NCBI RefSeq assembly: GCF_000931935.2
Contig: NZ_AZAC01000034.1
Span: 124,001 to 188,000 of the forward strand
DNA: 64,000 nucleotides
Direction of reading: 5' to 3'
From: Dethiosulfatarculus sandiegensis
GTDB taxonomy: Bacteria; Desulfobacterota; Desulfarculia; Desulfarculales; Desulfarculaceae
In this document: positions 61,301-64,000 of the stretch, piece by piece
Position numbering within the stretch: the first letter of the stretch is position 1
Layout of the letters: every line of letters begins with the position of its first letter
Notes under the pieces: model-generated
Databases searched by the model: none
Told to the model about the DNA's origin: nothing
The model's input: the letters and a program-made list of their open reading frames with translations, nothing else
Program-made: the position numbers and the translations under genes

Positions 61301-62021
61301 GCGGGTTTACAGTGACCCGCCCGGAACCTATGGCACCGGACTGCCGGAGACGATCGATTCCAAGGCCTGGGAAAAATCGGAAGACCTGGGCGAGGTGTGG
61401 GTGAACTATGGCGGCTATGCCTACAGCAGCAAAGGCTATGGCCTGGAAAGGCGCGACAACTTAAAGAGAAGGCTTAAGAAAATCAACCTGGTAGTCAAAA
61501 ACGAGGACTCCAGGGAATATGACATGCTCTCATCGGATGATTTCAACGCTTATTTCGGAGGGTTTGTCTGCGCGGTCAAGGCCTTCAGCGGAATCCAGCC
61601 CAGGGCTTATTCCGGTGACGCCTCAGACCCGGACCGGGTCAAGAATCGCTCCATCCAGGAAGAGGCCAAACATGTCTTCAGAAGCCGTATTTTAAATCCT
61701 AAGTGGATACAGGGCCTTATGCGGCACGGCTACAAGGGGGCCGGAGATCTCTCCCGTACGGTGGACACCTCTTTCCATTGGGACGCCACCAGCGGGGTGA
61801 TTGACGACTGGATGTACGAAGGCCTGGCCCAAAAATATGCCTTTGACAAACAGATGCAGGACTGGCTGAAAGAGGTGAATCCCTATGCCCTGCAAAATAT
61901 AACCGAGCGACTTTTAGAAGCCATAAGCCGGGGGATGTGGCAGGCTGATCCGGAGACCAAGCAGGAACTGATGAATATCTTTCTGGATGTAGAGGGAGAT
62001 ATAGAAGACGCCACATCTTGA
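58305..62021 (+). CDS. cobN: Cobaltochelatase large subunit CobN
   Basis: A 1238-residue CobN/BchH-family subunit that binds the tetrapyrrole in an ATP-dependent chelatase. The central signature is HIGKHGSLEWLPGKSVALGPDCYPDLAIMDLPNIYPYIINDPGEGTQAKRR, with further conserved blocks such as DTSFHWDATSGVIDDWMYE near the C-terminus. The length is typical. With the ChlD-like and ChlI-like genes it makes a complete three-part chelatase, although cbiK in the same operon already supplies cobalt. It is the last gene of the riboswitch operon. Confidence 0.95.
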   Translation: MKPTRIMVFSSAGTGLSTLSRAFARFVEAWPGVMEISARTGEDLFDSLQVDRFLASLPQYDRLILLLHGGKASCPFFDRLMDTRGELWTYIHPSDPEELELSQEYSTDFGAETYDEMVLYLKYGGQENWFNLFKRLAGQDAAEPEPQPCQALYHPRLGLKQDLDSYLKALGWDSEALRQSGKPVVGLWFGQYSYLDSNLEPMDAVIEELEAQGAVPVSCFYRRYPDPLLDVRDTAWVVDNYFSDSKGPLIQALISPMMFSLAMIRPGEEKKLQKLGVPILQAMHLLTNRDFWQSTVEAVTPMDVGISIAQPEFDGNLITVPAATKEKGQRDPLTGAGLSRMEPIPERIEKMVKLALNWARLSRKSNQDKKVAIIFHNYPPRNDRIGCAYGLDSFASVRDLLARLKEEGYTLDQVYEDSRELADLMTSSLTCDQRWLTYEAMAEKAADRAGAEHHKPWHEGLPDKAREHLAKDWGQTPGELFVHDQKVLINGVINGNVYIGIQPPRGYIEQPEKIHDPYLAPSYHYLYYYRWIKDVFKADAVMHIGKHGSLEWLPGKSVALGPDCYPDLAIMDLPNIYPYIINDPGEGTQAKRRSYCTIMDHLIPVMTNADTYEELAQVDNAILDYLQASSMNPTRLPVLQKQIWEEVEKANLDKDLETTWEQAREDFDGFMERLHSYLSEVGDTAIADGLHTFGTPPRGGPLAELTTQIVRLNNGDVPSLRQTVCVEWGYDYDYLLANRGRPDPAGNYPTCAKALEAVHNECRRIVLCVVEGEEPFSEDVGPDLKQVYGFLRETLLPRLRATTDEMTNTIAALNGSFVPPGGSGAPTRGQSDILPTGRNFFSVDPMKIPAPAAWKVGVDLARDLVERNKKETGAPPDNVGMVLWGGPVMRTQGEDIAEALFLMGIKPVWNSRNGRVEGLEVIPLKELEFPRVDITFRTSGFFRDSFPNLMELLDKAVLMAGRLREPLESNFLRRNVVAESEELAKQGLSPEDAWREASLRVYSDPPGTYGTGLPETIDSKAWEKSEDLGEVWVNYGGYAYSSKGYGLERRDNLKRRLKKINLVVKNEDSREYDMLSSDDFNAYFGGFVCAVKAFSGIQPRAYSGDASDPDRVKNRSIQEEAKHVFRSRILNPKWIQGLMRHGYKGAGDLSRTVDTSFHWDATSGVIDDWMYEGLAQKYAFDKQMQDWLKEVNPYALQNITERLLEAISRGMWQADPETKQELMNIFLDVEGDIEDATS

Positions 62022-62055
62022 TTTCTATAGTGTTTGTTAAAGGCAGGTTGAAGAA

Positions 62056-62094
62056 ATAAAAACCGCCCGGAATTTGCATGATGAATCCGGACGG
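62056..62094 (-). terminator. Terminator of cbiZ
   Basis: ccgcccggaatt (62063-62074) pairs imperfectly with aatccggacgg (62084-62094). On the minus strand it is followed by ttttatttc, so it should end the cbiZ transcript. On the plus strand a T-run is missing. Confidence 0.6.
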
Positions 62095-62129
62095 TAATGG
62101 AATAATACGGCTTGAAATTTAATTGTAAA

Positions 62130-63296
62130 CTAATCGGAAAAATTTTTGTAAAAATCCCATTTTTCCGCAAAACCCAAAGCAAAGGAACGATAAATCATCT
62201 CAAGAAAAGATTGGTTGTCGTTTTCTTTGGGCAGGGGGGCCAGGCGCGCGCTCGATTTTTCAATACTTTCATTTTTGCCGCTTATGGTAAGGCTGAGCAG
62301 TGCGGCCTGGTTGCCCATGATTTCAGGGAAACAGGTGGCAGGCAGTATCTGGTGACTGAATTTGTCTTTTAGATGGGCAAGGGACATCACCAGGGCCACT
62401 GTGGGTGGGTCCTGATCCAGTTCATCGAAATTATTTAAAAAAAGTTGTTTTTTGTCGTCCGGTAGGTATTGGGCAATGCCTTGTTGCATCTTCTCTTTCT
62501 CAGTGCCGAAACGCTTCAGGTGCAGGTGAGAGGCGCATAGCCCATTGGGAGTAAGGTGGTTTTGCAGGGCCAGGGTTTTTTTTACGGCCTTTTTCACCGC
62601 CACTCCAATAAGCTCTCCCAGCTTGGAATGCTTGCCCGCACCGCTTAAAGGGGTGCCGGTCTCCAAAAGGCAGGCCACGGCTATCTGGTCTGTACCGGTG
62701 CCTGTGGCCAGGCCGTCCGAATATAATGAACCTACGCAAAGTTCCTGTAATGCCGCGGTCTTGGCTTCTGTGGCCGTGACAATGCTCCTTACCAGCGCGC
62801 CTTTGGTCAATTCTTTGTTGATAAAGATCATGATATTTATGGTGCCGTGCTCAGGAGGCTCCTTAAGCGCAATGTTTTCATGGATTCCGTTTGATTCGTA
62901 AAGCGAGGCCGGGTCACCTGCCCGGCCCGCATTGCCTTCAACTCCTCCGGTGGCCACCACCACCACGGTCTGGTCTCTGAAGCTTTCCTCGCATATCGCC
63001 GCGTTGTGCATATTGGCGGCGGTTCCCAAGGTGGCGCATTCCGCCGGGTTCAACCCCAAGGATTCCGCAATGATGCGACGGTATTCAGCAGGGTCTTCAT
63101 AGGCGCTTTGGGGCATGGCCTTGTGGTGACCGGCAGGCTCACAGGCCTGGTGATTATAAAAACAAGTGTAATCTTTACTTACTCCGCCGGAGGCCCGGCA
63201 GGTTGATATGGCCATGTGAGGTTTCAGGAATTTTGCGATTATGGTTTTATCTTTTCTGCTGAGCCTTAAGCCCTCGTAATACTCTCCCAAATTCAT
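62130..63296 (-). CDS. cbiZ: Adenosylcobinamide amidohydrolase CbiZ
   Basis: A 388-residue protein carrying the CbiZ core, about residues 85-260: VVVVATGGVEGNAGRAGDPASLYE, GTINIMIFINKELTKGALVRSIVTATEAKTAALQEL and DGLATGTGTDQIAVAC. CbiZ removes the side chain of adenosylcobinamide to give adenosylcobyrate for corrinoid remodelling. Extra N- and C-terminal segments make it longer than usual CbiZ. The ATG at 63296 has aaaggag five bases upstream. It is convergent with cobN and divergent from the second riboswitch. Confidence 0.88.
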   Translation of the reverse strand: MNLGEYYEGLRLSRKDKTIIAKFLKPHMAISTCRASGGVSKDYTCFYNHQACEPAGHHKAMPQSAYEDPAEYRRIIAESLGLNPAECATLGTAANMHNAAICEESFRDQTVVVVATGGVEGNAGRAGDPASLYESNGIHENIALKEPPEHGTINIMIFINKELTKGALVRSIVTATEAKTAALQELCVGSLYSDGLATGTGTDQIAVACLLETGTPLSGAGKHSKLGELIGVAVKKAVKKTLALQNHLTPNGLCASHLHLKRFGTEKEKMQQGIAQYLPDDKKQLFLNNFDELDQDPPTVALVMSLAHLKDKFSHQILPATCFPEIMGNQAALLSLTISGKNESIEKSSARLAPLPKENDNQSFLEMIYRSFALGFAEKWDFYKNFSD

Positions 63297-63404
63297 CCCG
63301 GCTCCTTTAGTGTCAAGGCCACTTTTTATAATTAATAATTATATTAAATTCAACTTGACAATAACTACCAAACAACATAAGTATGATCCAGAAAAAAGAG
63401 ATAA

Positions 63405-63580
63405 AGGCGTCCGATTAGGACTTAATAGGGAAGACGGTGTGAATCCGTCGCGGTCCCGCCGCTGTAACCGGGGACAAAAGCCGCATTCGGCCACTCTTGC
63501 CATGGGCAAGGGGAAGGCGCGGCGAGTAGGAAGAGCCGGAAGTCAGAAGACCTGCCTTAGATCTGATAAAGTCCCTGGCC
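63405..63580 (+). promoter_or_regulatory. Cobalamin (B12) riboswitch 2
   Basis: It has the same landmarks as riboswitch 1: gggaagacggtgtgaatccg, cggtcccgccgctgtaaccg, ggaaggcgcggcgagtagg and the B12 box agtcagaagacctgcc (63541-63556). It lies on the plus strand upstream of the partial gene at 63942, pointing to another B12- or cobalt-related gene beyond the window. Confidence 0.95.
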
Positions 63581-63665
63581 GGCGGAAGACCGGCATTGGC
63601 GGCCTGAAAATACAGGACGTCTTTGCATGGGGGCTTTTTGGGGTGACCAAGTTCAACAAGGGTGC

Positions 63666-63705
63666 AATCCCCCAGCCTGTTTTCAGGCTGGGGGATTTTT
63701 ATTTT
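63666..63705 (+). terminator. Riboswitch-linked intrinsic terminator
   Basis: A perfect 14-bp stem, aatcccccagcctg (63666-63679) with caggctgggggatt (63684-63697), with a tttt loop, followed by ttttatttt. Its position 90 bases after the B12 box makes it the likely off-switch for riboswitch 2. Confidence 0.92.
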
Positions 63706-63941
63706 GAGCCTGGTTTTTCCCAAAATATCTGCGGCCGATGGACCGATGCCGTCTTTTAAATGCCAAAAGACGGGTAACCGGTCAAATCAGCCTTTACTCC
63801 GCATGGCAAAGGGCTTTTTGGAAACGGGGCATGCACGGATTTAGTTTGGGCGGGACTGCCCGTCCGGCGTTTCGGGGAAGCTTGCCCCCTTGGTTCCACT
63901 TGTTTGACCTTAGCTGAAACTGTTTAGAGGAGAAGAGGAAA
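63706..63941 (+). promoter_or_regulatory. Long leader after riboswitch 2
   Basis: About 236 bases between the terminator and the next start, with no gene. It includes a GC-rich foldable stretch (gcgggactgcccgtccggcg near 63850-63870) and ends with the strong ribosome site agaggagaagagg. Confidence 0.45.
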
Positions 63942-64000
63942 ATGCGGACAAGGCTGATTACCTGTCTCACCCTGGCCGGGCTTTTACTAATCGGTAATGC
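63942..64000 (+). CDS. Start of an exported protein, truncated by window edge
   Basis: The ATG at 63942 follows agaggagaagagg and opens MRTRLITCLTLAGLLLIGNA, a typical signal peptide. Only 19 codons are visible, so the family cannot be named. A gene under a B12 riboswitch with a signal peptide is often a cobalt- or corrinoid-uptake component or an exported chelatase; this is inference. Confidence 0.7.
   Translation, partial: MRTRLITCLTLAGLLLIGN

Noticed and set aside
63310..63759. 149-codon frame across the second riboswitch
   Set aside because: Its translation is simply the riboswitch and terminator sequence.

Overview
This window looks like the chromosome of an anaerobic Gram-negative bacterium, most likely a member of the Desulfobacterota (the old Deltaproteobacteria). 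That placement is inferred from gene content: secreted and lipid-anchored proteins with Gram-negative signals, a CbiK-type anaerobic cobalamin pathway, and a bacterial tetrahydromethanopterin (H4MPT)/methanofuran C1 gene set. It was not tested by phylogeny. No rRNA, tRNA, CRISPR array or insertion sequence was seen.

Layout. (1) 1-12.2 kb is a mixed region: the end of amtB with glnK, a tandemly duplicated terminator block, small membrane proteins, a secreted VWA protein, an unrecognised secreted protein, a lipoprotein, an exported nicotinamidase, a methyltransferase, a thermonuclease with a zinc-ribbon-like tail, and a chemoreceptor. (2) 12.2-35.9 kb is a large C1 region. It encodes most of the route formyl-methanofuran - formyl-H4MPT - methenyl-H4MPT - methylene-H4MPT (fwdD, fwdB, fwdA, ftr, fwdC, mch, mtdB). 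It also carries cofactor-biosynthesis genes for H4MPT (an HPPK-MptA fusion, a dihydropteroate-synthase-like protein, mptG, afpA, a RimK-type ligase) and for methanofuran (mfnB, mfnD, mfnE, mfnF). Interleaved are parts of a nickel-pincer-cofactor system: larB and a larC N-terminal half with a very long histidine tail lie with mptG/afpA, while a free larC C-terminal half sits about 20 kb away beside mtdB. The first gene of the main operon, a 591-residue protein, belongs to no family I recognise. (3) 36.4-40.1 kb holds a 7TM-GGDEF diguanylate cyclase, a cobalamin adenosyltransferase and an exported choloylglycine-hydrolase-like enzyme. (4) 40.5-62.0 kb is one long operon under a cobalamin riboswitch. 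It encodes the anaerobic corrin-ring pathway (cbiA, C, L, D, ET, F, G, cobJ/cbiH, cbiP, cbiK), a two-domain nitrilase-like protein, an ABC-2 transporter, and a second chelatase set (ChlD-like, ChlI-like, CobN) with a radical SAM/SPASM protein. (5) 62.1-64 kb has a convergent cbiZ and a second cobalamin riboswitch with its own terminator, preceding a truncated gene for an exported protein.

How it fits together. The C1 genes would interconvert formyl-methanofuran and methylene-H4MPT. The FwdB homologue keeps the iron-sulfur and metal-ligand cysteines and has a FwdD partner, so the complex looks more like an archaeal formylmethanofuran dehydrogenase than the methylotroph hydrolase form. No formaldehyde-activating enzyme and no methylene-H4MPT reductase is in the window. 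The cobalamin genes are tightly packed with overlapping ends, and both B12 loci are likely to be feedback-controlled by cobalamin.
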